A stretch of 60,333 nt of DNA from Magnetospirillum sulfuroxidans (GTDB lineage: Bacteria; Pseudomonadota; Alphaproteobacteria; Rhodospirillales; Magnetospirillaceae), in assembly GCF_018224925.1 (NCBI RefSeq), contig NZ_JAGTUF010000019.1, positions 1 to 60,333 on the forward strand, given 5' to 3'. The notes below the pieces were generated by a model. It made no database searches. It was not told the origin of the DNA and saw only the letters and a list, made by a program, of their open reading frames with translations. The translations under genes were made by a program, and so were the position numbers. Positions 28,534-38,596 of the stretch are shown here, in pieces. Positions within the stretch are counted from its first letter, which is position 1, and each line of letters begins with the position of its first letter.

Positions 28534-29838
28534 ATGCGCCAAATTCGGTCTTTGCGCATGGGCTTTGGGGGCACCGTGGTGAGCGTTTTCAATATCCTGA
28601 TCAGGTCTTCCCGCAATCGGCCGATGGCCGCGATCTTGGGCCTGGGCCTGGGCCTCGCCCTGTTCTCGTGCCCGGCCTGGGCCGATCGCGCCGACCGTCA
28701 GATCTTGCGCCAAGCTTTTGAAAAAGCCGGCAGCCTCGACCCCCAAGCCGAAGCCAGGATCGAATTGCTCGACGAGATCATCGAGGCTTTCGCCAGCCGC
28801 CATGTGGATGTCCGCGATCCCCATCTCCTCAGCCAAAAAGCCGCCACCGTCATCGCCGCCAAGCCGATGCCCGCCGATGACGCCTTCAAGGAAGCGCTGA
28901 CCGAGTTAAGCCACACCCTTGATCCCCACACCGCCTATCTGTCGGTGGCCGAGTGGAACGACATGCAGGTGTCGGTGTCGGGCAAGTTCAGCGGCGTCGG
29001 CATGGAATTGGCCATGAAGGACAAAATGGTGGTGGTGGTCGCCCCCATCGACGGCAGTCCCGCCGCTCAGGCCGGAATCCAGCCCGAGGACCGGGTCTTG
29101 GCGGTGGATGGCCAAACCATCGAAGGCTTGTCGCTGACCCAGGTGGTCAACCGTATCCGTGGCCCCGTCGGCCGCAAGGTCGCGTTGCGGCTGGCCAATT
29201 CCGCCGGCCAGGAACGCGAGGTCACCATCATCCGCGACCTTATCCGCTTGCACCCGGTCAGCGGACGGCTCGAGGGGGATGTCGCCATTATCCGCGTCAG
29301 CCAGTTTTCCGGCGGTGTCACCGCCTTGTTGCGCAATCAGGTGATCGACCTGCAAAAGCAAGCGGCTTTCGGCCTCAAGGGCATGGTGCTGGATTTGCGC
29401 CGCAACCCTGGCGGCCTGCTGGACGAAGCGGTCAGGATGGCCGATCTGTTCCTTGGCGACGTTCCCATCGTCTCGACCAAGGCCCGCAATCCCGACGATG
29501 ACGAGCACCGTTCCGGCCATGTCGGGGAAATTCTGCCCGGCGTTCCCATGGTGGTGTTGATCGATGGCGGCAGCGCCTCGGCTTCGGAAATCGTCGCCGG
29601 CGCCTTGAAGGATCATCACCGCGCCATCCTGGTCGGGCAAAAAAGCTATGGCAAAGGCAGCGTGCAAGTGCTGGAAAAGCTCTCGGAAGGGGGCGTGCGG
29701 GTAACCATCGCCCGCTATTTCCGCCCCAGCGATCAGCCGGTCGACGGCATCGGCATCACCCCGGATCAGGAGGTCGCCCCGGCCGAAGGCAGCGACCCCC
29801 AGCTTGAAAAGGCCCTGGAAACGGTGCGGAAACGCTGA
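28534..29838 (+). CDS. ctpA: C-terminal processing protease, S41 family
   Basis: About 434 residues. An N-terminal signal region (MAAILGLGLGLALFSCPAWA) is followed by a helical segment, a PDZ domain (VVVVAPIDGSPAAQAGIQPE, DRVLAVDG) and the S41 catalytic core. The core contains GGSASASEIVAGAL with the nucleophile Ser and GQKSYGKGSVQ with the general-base Lys. It cleaves C-terminal tails of envelope proteins. The start is uncertain among 28534, 28558 and 28624; the signal peptide is retained in all. Confidence 0.93.
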   Translation: MRQIRSLRMGFGGTVVSVFNILIRSSRNRPMAAILGLGLGLALFSCPAWADRADRQILRQAFEKAGSLDPQAEARIELLDEIIEAFASRHVDVRDPHLLSQKAATVIAAKPMPADDAFKEALTELSHTLDPHTAYLSVAEWNDMQVSVSGKFSGVGMELAMKDKMVVVVAPIDGSPAAQAGIQPEDRVLAVDGQTIEGLSLTQVVNRIRGPVGRKVALRLANSAGQEREVTIIRDLIRLHPVSGRLEGDVAIIRVSQFSGGVTALLRNQVIDLQKQAAFGLKGMVLDLRRNPGGLLDEAVRMADLFLGDVPIVSTKARNPDDDEHRSGHVGEILPGVPMVVLIDGGSASASEIVAGALKDHHRAILVGQKSYGKGSVQVLEKLSEGGVRVTIARYFRPSDQPVDGIGITPDQEVAPAEGSDPQLEKALETVRKR

Positions 29839-29976
29839 TTCCCAAGTTCCTGTCATCGACGGCCGGCGAAAGCTACAATTTCACCTCACAGCCCTGAAAA
29901 TGGCAGCTTTCTTTTGGTTCACCCCCCAAGAGACGCTAAGCTGAATTCGATGATAGCCCTCACCTGAACGGTGCCC

Positions 29977-31191
29977 ATGTCCGCGTCGATAAAAACCCCC
30001 CCTCGCATCGAAAAAATAAAAATCAAAAATTTTCGGGTGTTGCGAGATGTAACCTTTGAAGGACTTCTCCCTCTGACCGTTTTGCTGGGCGCTAACGGCA
30101 GCGGCAAGTCCACCTTCTTTGACGTCTTCGCGTTTTTATCCGATTGCTTCTCGGAAGGACTGCGCCGGGCGATCGGCAAACGTGGCCACGGGCTAAAAGA
30201 CTTGCGCAGCCGGGATTCGGCCGGCCCCATCAGCTTCGAAATCGCCTATCGCGAAGGATATTACAAAACCAAGGGCCAGTCTCAACCCCCCTTGATAACC
30301 TATTACCTGGAAATCGATGAGGATGGCGGCCGCCCTGTGGTGGCGCGCGAATGGATGCGCTGGCGCCGGAACAAAAAGGTCGGCAATCCCTTCCAATTCC
30401 TGACCTATGAACGCGGCCAGGGGTCGGTGGTTACCGGGGAACTGCCAGAGGCCAAGGATCAGCGGGTGGAAAGGGCCTTGGCCGGCCCGGACATTTTAGC
30501 GGTCAGTACTTTGGGCAATCTGGCGGAAAACCCACGGGTCAAGGCCTTGCGCGAATTCATTACCGACTGGCACCTGTCGCACCTGTCATCCCAGGATATG
30601 CGCGGAATTCCCGAAGGCGGCCCGCAGGAGCGCCTGTCGAAAAGCGGCGACAACCTCGTCAACGTCATCGAATATCTGCACGAACGCCACCCCGACCGAC
30701 TGGAGGCGATCTTTCAGGCCTTGCGCCGCCGCATCCCGCAAATTGAAAAAGTCATTCCCCAGCCCTTGCCCACCGGGCAATTGCTGCTGATGGTCAAAGA
30801 CGCCCCCTTTTCGGAAGGGATACAGGCTCGTTACGCGTCAGATGGGACCATGAAATTGCTGGCTTATCTGGTTCAGCTTCACGACCCCAACCCCGCCCCG
30901 ATGATCGGCATCGAAGAGCCTGAGAATTTTTTGCACCCGAAATTGCTGCGGGAATTGGCCGAAGAGTGCGAGCAGGCGACCGCCCATTCGCAATTGATCG
31001 TCACCACCCATTCCCCCTTCTTCATCAACGCCCTTGCGCCACGCCAGGTCTGGGCCATCGCCCGCGACCAATCGGGCTACACGATCAACCGCCAAGTCTC
31101 CGCCATGGACGGTGTCCAGGCCATGCTCGACAACGGCGCCGTCCTCGGCGACTTGTGGATGGAAGGTTATTTCGAGATGGGCAATCCATGA
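29977..31191 (+). CDS. AAA/ABC-type ATPase (AAA_21, OLD/RecF-like) of a two-gene module
   Basis: A 404-residue SMC/RecF-like ATPase. Walker [14 protein letters not shown] is at about 37-49, an ABC-type signature-like [11 protein letters not shown] at about 287, Walker [14 protein letters not shown] at about 309, and an H-loop TTHSPFF at about 343. The insertion between them contains [12 protein letters not shown] typical of the AAA_21/COG4637 group. These ATPases pair with TOPRIM-like nucleases in OLD, PARIS and related defence systems. The stop overlaps the DUF4276 gene as ATGA. The ATG at 29977 is preferred over a GTG at 29971. The 5' end is more AT-rich than the neighbourhood. Confidence 0.88.
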   Translation: MSASIKTPPRIEKIKIKNFRVLRDVTFEGLLPLTVLLGANGSGKSTFFDVFAFLSDCFSEGLRRAIGKRGHGLKDLRSRDSAGPISFEIAYREGYYKTKGQSQPPLITYYLEIDEDGGRPVVAREWMRWRRNKKVGNPFQFLTYERGQGSVVTGELPEAKDQRVERALAGPDILAVSTLGNLAENPRVKALREFITDWHLSHLSSQDMRGIPEGGPQERLSKSGDNLVNVIEYLHERHPDRLEAIFQALRRRIPQIEKVIPQPLPTGQLLLMVKDAPFSEGIQARYASDGTMKLLAYLVQLHDPNPAPMIGIEEPENFLHPKLLRELAEECEQATAHSQLIVTTHSPFFINALAPRQVWAIARDQSGYTINRQVSAMDGVQAMLDNGAVLGDLWMEGYFEMGNP

Positions 31192-31808
31192 CCCTTTTCG
31201 TCCACGTTGAAGAGGATTCCATGGAAAGCGCCTTGCAAGCGCTGATTCCCCGTCTTCTCAACACCCACGACCACAAAATCATCAACCATGGGTCAAAGGA
31301 TAAATTATTGAAAACCCTGCCGGCACGCCTGAAGGGCTATGCGGCATGGAATGCGCCAGACCTGCGCATTTTGATCTTGGTGGATCGAGACAACGACGAT
31401 TGCCGCGTCCTCAAGAAGCAACTGGAAGACATGGCCAGCGCTGTAGGCCTGTCCACCAAGACATCCCCCGCCCAGGACGGAACGTTCAAGGTGGTCAACC
31501 GGATCGTGGTCGAGGAATTGGAGGCTTGGTTCTTCGGCGATGTCCCCGCCCTTGCCAGGGTCTATCCAGGCATCCCCCTGTCCTTGGAGAAAAAGGCCGG
31601 CTATCGCGATCCCGACGCCATCAAGGGGGGCACCTGGGAAAAACTTTTGAAGGTCCTGCAAGAAGCCGGACATTATGCACCGGCGGAGAGGCTGCCCAAG
31701 GGCGAAGTCGCCAGAAAGATGGCTCCGCAGTTGGACTTGGCCGCCAACCGCTCGGCCAGTTTTCAACACTTTCACAGCGGTCTTCTGGCGTTGATCGCAA
31801 AACAATAA
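31188..31808 (+). CDS. DUF4276 TOPRIM-like protein, partner of the ATPase
   Basis: A 206-residue protein. The N-terminal strand [10 protein letters not shown] supplies the conserved glutamate and [12 protein letters not shown] (Asp66/Asp68) the DxD of a TOPRIM-like metal site. [11 protein letters not shown] and [11 protein letters not shown] are further conserved-looking blocks of the DUF4276 family. It overlaps the ATPase gene by 4 bp (ATGA), so equal, coupled synthesis is expected. By analogy with OLD-family enzymes, where ATPase and TOPRIM are fused, this looks like a split ATPase-nuclease. The activity is not established by sequence alone. Confidence 0.85.
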   Translation: MTLFVHVEEDSMESALQALIPRLLNTHDHKIINHGSKDKLLKTLPARLKGYAAWNAPDLRILILVDRDNDDCRVLKKQLEDMASAVGLSTKTSPAQDGTFKVVNRIVVEELEAWFFGDVPALARVYPGIPLSLEKKAGYRDPDAIKGGTWEKLLKVLQEAGHYAPAERLPKGEVARKMAPQLDLAANRSASFQHFHSGLLALIAKQ

Positions 31809-31809
31809 C

Positions 31810-31845
31810 GCGGCCCCCTTCTGGGGGCCGCCCGCTGCTGTTTTT
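31810..31845. terminator. terminator between the DUF4276 gene and alaS
   Basis: A 9-bp perfect stem gcggccccc/gggggccgc (31810-31818 and 31823-31831, loop ttct). TTTTT lies at 31841-31845, offset by nine nucleotides. It separates the converging ATPase module and alaS. Confidence 0.7.
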
Positions 31846-34489
31846 ACCCGGCCAAGGCCGCTTCGATCCTATCGACCGCGTCCTGGGCCTTGTCGGCGTC
31901 GGGACCGCCGGCCTGGGCCATGTCGGGACGGCCGCCACCGCCCTTGCCGCCCACCGCTTCCGAGCCGATGCGAACCAGATCGACGGCGGAATACGTGGCG
32001 GTCAAATCCTCGGTGACGGCGACCACCACCGAGGCCTTGCCGCCGTCATTGGAAACCAGCACGACCACGCCCGAGCCGATCTGCTTCTTGATCTCGTCGG
32101 CCATGCCCTTCAAATCCTTGGCCGGCACCCCGTCCATCACCCGTCCGGCATAGGTCACGCCGTTGACAACCTTGGTCGCCGCCCCCTGGCCACCGCCGGT
32201 GGCCAATTGCTTGCGGGTTTCCGACAATTCGCGTTCCAGCTTGCGGCGGTCTTCGACCAATTGGGCGATCCGGGCCGGCAATTCGGCCGGAGCCGCTTTC
32301 AACGCGTTGGCGGCACGGGCGACCAGTTCTTCTTGTTCGATGGCCCAGGCCAGGAAGGCCGGGCCGGTCACCGCCTCGACCCGGCGCACGCCGGAAGCCA
32401 CGGCACTTTCCGACAAGATCTTGAAGCCGCCGATGTCGCCGACCCGGCGCACATGAGTACCGCCGCACAATTCCACCGAGAACGGATTGGGCTTGGCATC
32501 GTCGCCGCCCATGGAAACCACACGCACTTCCTCGCCATATTTCTCGCCGAACAGCGCCATCGCCCCGGCGGTAATGGCGTCGTCCGGGGTCATCAGCTTG
32601 GTCACCACCTCGCGGTTCTTGCGGATCTGGCGGTTGACCTCGGCCTCGACGGCGCGAATTTCCTCGACACTCATCGCCTTGGGATGAGCGAAGTCGAAGC
32701 GCAGACGGTCGGGGCCGACCTGGCTGCCCTTTTGCGTCACATGCTCGCCCAGGGCGTCGCGCAGGGCCTGATGCAACAGGTGGGTGGCCGAGTGGTGGCC
32801 ACGGGTGGCGTCGCGGCGGCTTTCATCGACGGCGAAATGGGCGTCCTCGCCCAAAGCCACCGGGCCGCCCTCGACGGTGCCGAGGTGGACGATCAGATCG
32901 CCCAGCTTCTTTAAGGTGTCCTTGACGACGATGCGGGCCTTGCCGCCGGCGACGGTGATCACGCCGCAATCGCCCATCTGGCCGCCGGATTCGCCATAGA
33001 ACGGCGTCTGATTGGCGACCACCATGACTTCGGCACCGGGCTGGACGGTTTGCACACTGGCCCCGGCTTCGACCAGAGCGACGATCTGACCTTCGGCGCC
33101 GATGGTGTCATAGCCCAGGAATTCCGAGGCACCGACCTTGTCCTTGACCTCGAACCACAAGGTTTCGGTCGCCGCCTCGCCCGAGCCGGACCACGCCTTG
33201 CGCGCTTCGGCCCGCTGACGTTCCATGGCGGTGGCGAAGCCGTCGGTATCGACGCCGATGCCCTTGGCCTTCAACGCATCCTCAGTCAGATCCAGCGGGA
33301 AGCCATAGGTGTCATAAAGCTTGAACGCCACTTCGCCGGCCAGCTTGGCGCCGGGAACCAGATGGATCAGTTCGTCGTCCAAGAGCTTCAGACCCTTGTC
33401 GAGCGTGGTCTTGAAGCGGGTTTCCTCCAGCTTCAAGGTTTCGGTGATCAGGGCGCTGGCCCGGCCCAATTCGGGATAGGCCTCGCCCATCTGCTTGGCC
33501 AAAGCCGGGAACAGACGCCACAGCAACGGCTGCTCGCAGCCCATCAGATGGGCGTGGCGCATGGCCCGGCGCATGATCCGGCGCAGGACATAGCCGCGGC
33601 CTTCATTGCTGGGCAGCACGCCGTCGGCGATCAGGAAGCACGATGAGCGCAGATGGTCGGCGACGACGCGGTGCGACACCTTGTGCGGGCCGTCGGGATC
33701 GGTCCCCGATTCGTGCGCCGACGCCTCGATCAGGGCGCGCAGCAAATCGACGTCGTAATTGTCGTGCTGGCCTTGCAGCACGGCGGCCAGACGTTCCAGC
33801 CCCATGCCGGTGTCGATGCTGGGCTTGGGCAGGGCCAAGCGAGTCTGCTTGTCCACCTGCTCGAACTGCATGAACACCAGATTCCAGATTTCGATGAAGC
33901 GATCGCCATCCTGGTCGGGACTGCCGGGCGGGCCGCCGGGAATGTGTTCGCCGTGATCGTAAAAAATCTCCGAACACGGACCGCAGGGACCGGTATCGCC
34001 CATGGACCAGAAATTATCGCTGGTGGGGATGCGGATGATGCGGTCGTCCGACAAGCCGGCGACCTTTTTCCAAATCTTAAAAGCCTCGTCATCGTCGTGA
34101 TAGACAGTGACCAGCAGCTTGTCCTTGGCCAGGCCGAATTCCTTGGTGATCAGGTTCCAGGCCAGGGCGATGGCATCGTCCTTGAAATAATCGCCGAAGG
34201 AGAAATTGCCGAGCATCTCGAAGAAAGTATGGTGGCGCGCCGTATAGCCGACATTATCCAGATCATTGTGCTTGCCGCCAGCACGCACGCATTTCTGCGA
34301 GGTGGTGGCACGGGTGTAATCGCGCTTTTCCACCCCGGTGAACACGTTCTTGAACTGAACCATGCCGGCATTGGTGAACATCAGCGTCGGATCGTTGCGC
34401 GGCACCAGCGGACTGGAGGACACCACTTCATGGCCGTTCTTGGCGAAGTAGTCGAGAAAGGCGCGGCGGATGGTGTTGGCAGTCTGCAT
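31844..34489 (-). CDS. alaS: alanyl-tRNA synthetase
   Basis: An 881-residue class II synthetase of normal length. The aminoacylation domain begins [19 protein letters not shown] and contains [20 protein letters not shown]. The editing domain has HHSATHLLH (about 562) and CGGTHV (about 673), the zinc-binding residues that clear Ser-tRNA(Ala). The C-Ala domain ends [15 protein letters not shown]. It charges tRNA-Ala, one gene for which lies at 45.07 kb. Confidence 0.98.
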   Translation of the reverse strand: MQTANTIRRAFLDYFAKNGHEVVSSSPLVPRNDPTLMFTNAGMVQFKNVFTGVEKRDYTRATTSQKCVRAGGKHNDLDNVGYTARHHTFFEMLGNFSFGDYFKDDAIALAWNLITKEFGLAKDKLLVTVYHDDDEAFKIWKKVAGLSDDRIIRIPTSDNFWSMGDTGPCGPCSEIFYDHGEHIPGGPPGSPDQDGDRFIEIWNLVFMQFEQVDKQTRLALPKPSIDTGMGLERLAAVLQGQHDNYDVDLLRALIEASAHESGTDPDGPHKVSHRVVADHLRSSCFLIADGVLPSNEGRGYVLRRIMRRAMRHAHLMGCEQPLLWRLFPALAKQMGEAYPELGRASALITETLKLEETRFKTTLDKGLKLLDDELIHLVPGAKLAGEVAFKLYDTYGFPLDLTEDALKAKGIGVDTDGFATAMERQRAEARKAWSGSGEAATETLWFEVKDKVGASEFLGYDTIGAEGQIVALVEAGASVQTVQPGAEVMVVANQTPFYGESGGQMGDCGVITVAGGKARIVVKDTLKKLGDLIVHLGTVEGGPVALGEDAHFAVDESRRDATRGHHSATHLLHQALRDALGEHVTQKGSQVGPDRLRFDFAHPKAMSVEEIRAVEAEVNRQIRKNREVVTKLMTPDDAITAGAMALFGEKYGEEVRVVSMGGDDAKPNPFSVELCGGTHVRRVGDIGGFKILSESAVASGVRRVEAVTGPAFLAWAIEQEELVARAANALKAAPAELPARIAQLVEDRRKLERELSETRKQLATGGGQGAATKVVNGVTYAGRVMDGVPAKDLKGMADEIKKQIGSGVVVLVSNDGGKASVVVAVTEDLTATYSAVDLVRIGSEAVGGKGGGGRPDMAQAGGPDADKAQDAVDRIEAALAG

Positions 34490-34540
34490 GGGACCTTCGC
34501 TGGGTTCGGCGGGCTAAACGAACAGGCTTTTTACCCTTGA

Positions 34541-34570
34541 TTGGCCTTTGCTGTCCAGTTGGGCTACAGT
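34541..34570 (+). promoter_or_regulatory. candidate promoter for the SNase-like gene
   Basis: TTGGCC (34541-34546), an 18-nt spacer and TACAGT (34565-34570) end 7 nt before the ATG at 34578, which has no Shine-Dalgarno. This fits a leaderless transcript. Confidence 0.4.
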
Positions 34571-34577
34571 GCCCTTC

Positions 34578-35087
34578 ATGCGTGCACCCATCTTGACCGT
34601 GACCACCTTGCTGCTTTTATCGCTTCCCGCCCTTGCCGCCCCCATCCGTTGCGGCGATGACGGCGATGGCGGCGCCTGTGTCTGGGGCAAGGTCGAGGGC
34701 TATGACGCCGCCTCGGTGCAAATTCGCGGGCTGACCCTGCAAATCGCCGGCATCATTGTGCCGCACCGCCGCGATTTGTGTCAGAACAAGACGGCCAAGA
34801 CCACTTTTGACTGCGCCAAGCCGGCCCGCAAGCGCATGGGCGAATTGCTGACCAAGGGCATCGCCTGCGACATTGTCGATGTGGCCGGCGATAAGCTGAT
34901 CGCCCGCTGCGCCGTGACCGAGGGGGATCTGGGCCAGGCCCTGGTCGCCTCGGGCGTCGCCCGCGCCGACCGAACCGGCCCCTATGATCCCGATCAGGCG
35001 GCGGCCTTGAGCGGGAAAAAAGGATTGTGGGCCGCCGACATGATCATCCCCAAGGATTGGGACGTGATCCGCAAGAAAAGCGAATGA
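34578..35087 (+). CDS. exported SNase-like (thermonuclease-fold) protein, probably inactive
   Basis: A 169-residue protein with a Sec signal peptide (MRAPILTVTTLLLLSLPALA). A short cysteine-bearing stretch leads into a staphylococcal-nuclease-like OB fold (ASVQIRGLTLQIAGIIVPHR). The fold ends with GDLGQALVASGVARADR and GLWAAD, the usual SNase tail. The catalytic Arg and the Glu of the D-x-P-E turn are not where expected: the segment reads IVPHRR. Nuclease activity is therefore doubtful. It converges on rlmN with no gap. Confidence 0.8.
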   Translation: MRAPILTVTTLLLLSLPALAAPIRCGDDGDGGACVWGKVEGYDAASVQIRGLTLQIAGIIVPHRRDLCQNKTAKTTFDCAKPARKRMGELLTKGIACDIVDVAGDKLIARCAVTEGDLGQALVASGVARADRTGPYDPDQAAALSGKKGLWAADMIIPKDWDVIRKKSE

Positions 35088-36236
35088 TCACGCCACCGCC
35101 ACCGGGTGATGCACGTCGTCGGTCACGCCGGCGGCGATGCGGTCATAGAGGCGCGAGCATTTCTGCCGCTGGCTTTCCGAACGCAACTGACCGCAGGCGG
35201 CCAGGATGTCGGCGCCGCGCGATTTGCGGATCGGGGCCGAATAGCCGTTGTCTTGGATCAGGTCGGAAAAGGCGCGAATGTCCTTCATCGACGAACACTC
35301 GAATTCCGAGCCCGGCCATGGATTGAACGGGATCAGGTTGAACTTGGCCGGCAGCCCCTTGACCAGACGCAGCAATTGGCGCGCATCGGCCAGACTGTCG
35401 TTGACGCCCTTCAGCATGACATATTCAAAGGTGATGCGGCGGGCGTTGGAAGCGCCGGGGTAATCGCGGCAGGCCTGCATCAGATCCTTCAACGGGTACT
35501 TCTTGTTGATCGGCATGATCTGATTGCGTACCTCGTCGGTGACCGCATGCAGGGAAATAGCCAGATTGACGCCCAATTCGGCTCCGGCGCGGCCCATCAT
35601 CGGCACCACCCCCGACGTCGACAGGGTGATGCGGCGACGCGAGATGCCGATGCCTTCGCCATCCATGATGATTTTCAGCGCGGTGGCGACGTTGTCGAAA
35701 TTATACAGCGGCTCGCCCATGCCCATCATGACGATGTTGGACAACAGCCGGGTGGTGTCGTCGGGGGTTGGCCACTCGCCATAGGAATCGCGGGCCAGCA
35801 TGAATTGACCGACGATTTCGGCCGCGGTCAGATTGCGCACCAGAAGCTGGGTGCCGGTATGGCAGAACTTGCAGGTCAGGGTACAGCCGACCTGCGATGA
35901 AATGCACACCGCGCCCCGTTGTTCGTCCTCGTCCGGGATATAGACGGTTTCCGCCTCGTTGCCGTCGGCGAATTTCAGCAGCCATTTGCGGGTGGTATCG
36001 ACACTGGTCAGTTCGCGTTCGACCAGCGGCCGCCGCGCCTCATAGCGTTCGGCCAACCGTTCCTGCATGACCTTGGAAATCGAGGTCATCTTGAGGAAAT
36101 CGGTTTCGCCGCGATTGTACAGCCAATGCCAAAGCTGTTTGGCGCGAAACGGCTTTTCGCCGATGGACGCCATCTCGGCGGTCAGTTCATCGCGGGAAAG
36201 CCCGATCAGGTTGGTTTTTTGGGTGCTGTCGCTCAT
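35088..36236 (-). CDS. rlmN: dual-specificity 23S rRNA/tRNA adenine C2-methyltransferase RlmN
   Basis: A 382-residue radical-SAM enzyme that methylates A2503 of 23S rRNA and A37 of some tRNAs. The cluster motif CTLTCKFC (Cys118, 122, 125) is the CX3CX2C of the family. Further matches are [13 protein letters not shown] and the C-terminal [16 protein letters not shown], which contains the catalytic cysteine. The start at 36236 ([10 protein letters not shown]) gives the right length; the extra 18 codons upstream do not belong. Confidence 0.96.
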   Translation of the reverse strand: MSDSTQKTNLIGLSRDELTAEMASIGEKPFRAKQLWHWLYNRGETDFLKMTSISKVMQERLAERYEARRPLVERELTSVDTTRKWLLKFADGNEAETVYIPDEDEQRGAVCISSQVGCTLTCKFCHTGTQLLVRNLTAAEIVGQFMLARDSYGEWPTPDDTTRLLSNIVMMGMGEPLYNFDNVATALKIIMDGEGIGISRRRITLSTSGVVPMMGRAGAELGVNLAISLHAVTDEVRNQIMPINKKYPLKDLMQACRDYPGASNARRITFEYVMLKGVNDSLADARQLLRLVKGLPAKFNLIPFNPWPGSEFECSSMKDIRAFSDLIQDNGYSAPIRKSRGADILAACGQLRSESQRQKCSRLYDRIAAGVTDDVHHPVAVA

Positions 36237-36260
36237 GGCGCGATACTTAGGGATTTGGCG

Positions 36261-36290
36261 GTGAAATTGCAATGTTTGCCGCAATTTCAC
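36261..36290. promoter_or_regulatory. 10-bp dyad between divergent rlmN and uvrD
   Basis: gtgaaattgc (36261-36270) and gcaatttcac (36281-36290) are exact inverted copies with a 10-nt spacer, giving 20-bp centre-to-centre spacing. Its place in the 93-bp divergent promoter region suggests an operator. The cognate factor is unknown. Confidence 0.45.
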
Positions 36291-36329
36291 ACTGCCATCG
36301 GGGAAAGGTTCTCGTTATAGTCCCACCCT

Positions 36330-38567
36330 ATGAGCGATCCCTTCGACCTTGACGACGACATCCCCAATCCGTTCCAGCCGGCGCCCCGCCGGGCCGAGCC
36401 GGCGCCGGTCCCCGCCGATGCCGTGTGGCTGGTCGGCCTGAACCCGGAACAGACCGAGGCGGTGACCACCACCGAAGGCCCGGTTCTGGTGCTGTCCGGC
36501 GCCGGCACCGGCAAGACCCGGGTGCTGACCAGCCGGCTGGCTCAGATCCTGGCCGGCCGTCGGGCCCAGCCGTGGCAAATCCTGTCGGTGACCTTCACCA
36601 ACAGGGCGGCGCGCGAGATGAAGGAGCGCGTTGGTCATCTGGTCGGGCCAGCGGCCGAATCGCTGTGGCTGGGCACGTTCCATTCCCTGTGCGTGCGCAT
36701 CTTGCGCCGCCACGCCGAGGCGGTGGGGCTGAAATCCAATTTCACCATCTTGGATTCCGACGACCAGCTCCGCCTGCTCAAGCAGGTGATGGAAGGCGAA
36801 CATATCGATACCAAGAAATGGCCGGCGCAGGCGCTGATGGGGGCGATCCAGCGCTGGAAGGACCGTGGCCTGACACCCGACAAGATCGGCCCCGACCTGG
36901 CCGGCGATCTGGCCGGCGGCCGGGCGCAGGTGCTCTACCGGCATTATCAGGAACGGCTGCTGACCCTGAACGCCGCCGATTTTGGCGATCTTCTGCTTCA
37001 TTGCCTGACCTTGTTCCTGTCCCACCCCGACGCCCTGGCCCAGTATCAGGACCAGTTCCGCTATATCCTGGTCGACGAATACCAAGACACCAACGTGGCG
37101 CAATATCTGTGGCTGCGCCTGCTGGCGCAAAAGCACAAGAACATCTGCTGCGTCGGTGACGACGACCAAAGCATCTATTCCTGGCGCGGGGCGGAAGTCG
37201 GCAACATCTTGAAATTCGAGCGCGATTTCCCCGGCGCCAAGGTGGTGCGGCTGGAAAGCAATTACCGCTCGACCCCGCACATCCTGGCCGCCGCCAGCGG
37301 CCTGATCGCCAACAATGCCGATCGCCTGGGCAAGACCCTGCGCCCCGGCATCCGCCATGATCCATCCGAGGTGGAAAAGGTGCGGGTGCGCGGCGTCTGG
37401 GACGGCCCGGAAGAAGCCCGCGTCGTCATCGAGGAAATCGAGGCCTTGCAGCGCAAGGGCTGTTCCGCCGCCACCATCGCCATTCTGGTCCGCGCCGGCT
37501 TTCAGACCCGCGAATTCGAGGAACGGCTGATCACCACCGGCATCCCCTATCGGGTCATCGGCGGTCCGCGTTTCTATGAACGCCAGGAAATCCGCGACGC
37601 CATGGCTTATTTACGGCTGGTCAACTCGCCCGATGACGGCTTGGCCTTCGAACGCATCGTCAACCTGCCCAAGCGCGGCCTGGGCGACGCCGCCCTGCAA
37701 GCGGTGCACGCGGTGGCGCGGGCACGGGCTTTTCCCTTGTTCGAAGCCGCCCGCCTGCTGGTGGAAACCGACGAATTGAAGCCCAAGCCCCGTGGCGCCC
37801 TGACCAAGTTCTGCGCCGACGTGCTGCGCTGGCGCGGCTTGTTGGACGATCTGCCGCATACCGAGCTGGCCGAGATGATCTTGGACGAATCCGGCTATGT
37901 CGAGATGTGGAAGAACGACAAAAGCGCCGAAGCGCCGGGCCGGGTGGAAAACCTGAAGGAACTGGTCCGCGCCCTGGCCGATTACGAGAACCTGCAAAGC
38001 TTTCTCGAACACGTCGCCCTGGTGATGGAAAACGACCAAAAGGACGGCGTCGACAAGGTCACCATCATGACCCTGCACGGGGCCAAGGGGCTGGAATTCG
38101 ACAATGTCTTCCTGCCCGGCTGGGAAGAAGGGGTGTTCCCGCACCAACGCGCCATGGACGAAGGCGGCAATGCCGGCCTGGAAGAAGAACGCCGCCTCGC
38201 TTATGTCGGCCTGACCCGCGCCCGCAAACGCGTCCTGGTCACCTTCGCCGCCAACCGCCGCATCTATAACCAGTGGCAAAGCGCGCTGCCGTCGCGTTTT
38301 CTCGACGAATTGCCCGCCGCCGATATCGACCGCGACGCCGAACGCGGCCTGATCGGCTCGTGGCAACAATCCTCCCGCCCCAAGCAGCCCGCCGCCTGGG
38401 CGGCGCCGCTCCGCGACCAGGCCGGCGATTTCGAAGCCGGCGACCGCGTCTTCCATCAGAAATTCGGCGGCGGCGTCGTGCTGGCCGTCGATGGCGACAA
38501 GCTGGAAATCGAATTCGACCAGGCCGGCATCAAGAAGGTGCTGGACAGTTTCGTCGAGCCCGCTTAA
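36330..38567 (+). CDS. uvrD: UvrD/PcrA-type superfamily 1 DNA helicase
   Basis: A 745-residue helicase of mismatch and nucleotide excision repair. Walker A LSGAGTGKTR is at about 56-64, motif II DEYQDTN at about 249, motif III GDDDQSIYSWRGA, motif V TLHGAKGLEFDNVFLPGW and motif VI EERRLAYVGLTRARK. The C-terminus has a Tudor-like GDRVFHQKFGGGVVLAVDG segment found in PcrA/UvrD. No Shine-Dalgarno is visible; TATAGT lies 8 nt before the ATG, so the mRNA may be leaderless. The gene product works with UvrC, encoded at 49-51 kb. Confidence 0.95.
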   Translation: MSDPFDLDDDIPNPFQPAPRRAEPAPVPADAVWLVGLNPEQTEAVTTTEGPVLVLSGAGTGKTRVLTSRLAQILAGRRAQPWQILSVTFTNRAAREMKERVGHLVGPAAESLWLGTFHSLCVRILRRHAEAVGLKSNFTILDSDDQLRLLKQVMEGEHIDTKKWPAQALMGAIQRWKDRGLTPDKIGPDLAGDLAGGRAQVLYRHYQERLLTLNAADFGDLLLHCLTLFLSHPDALAQYQDQFRYILVDEYQDTNVAQYLWLRLLAQKHKNICCVGDDDQSIYSWRGAEVGNILKFERDFPGAKVVRLESNYRSTPHILAAASGLIANNADRLGKTLRPGIRHDPSEVEKVRVRGVWDGPEEARVVIEEIEALQRKGCSAATIAILVRAGFQTREFEERLITTGIPYRVIGGPRFYERQEIRDAMAYLRLVNSPDDGLAFERIVNLPKRGLGDAALQAVHAVARARAFPLFEAARLLVETDELKPKPRGALTKFCADVLRWRGLLDDLPHTELAEMILDESGYVEMWKNDKSAEAPGRVENLKELVRALADYENLQSFLEHVALVMENDQKDGVDKVTIMTLHGAKGLEFDNVFLPGWEEGVFPHQRAMDEGGNAGLEEERRLAYVGLTRARKRVLVTFAANRRIYNQWQSALPSRFLDELPAADIDRDAERGLIGSWQQSSRPKQPAAWAAPLRDQAGDFEAGDRVFHQKFGGGVVLAVDGDKLEIEFDQAGIKKVLDSFVEPA

Positions 38568-38596
38568 GGGGAACCAGCCCAACCGGAGTTGCTGTC

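Noticed and set aside
29977-31808. Canonical PARIS or Septu system.
   Set aside because: The second gene is DUF4276-like, not DUF4435 or HNH, so it should not be given either name.
36310-36325. LexA box GTTC-N7-GTTC before uvrD.
   Set aside because: The sequence reads GTTC-N7-AGTC, two mismatches from the expected half-site.
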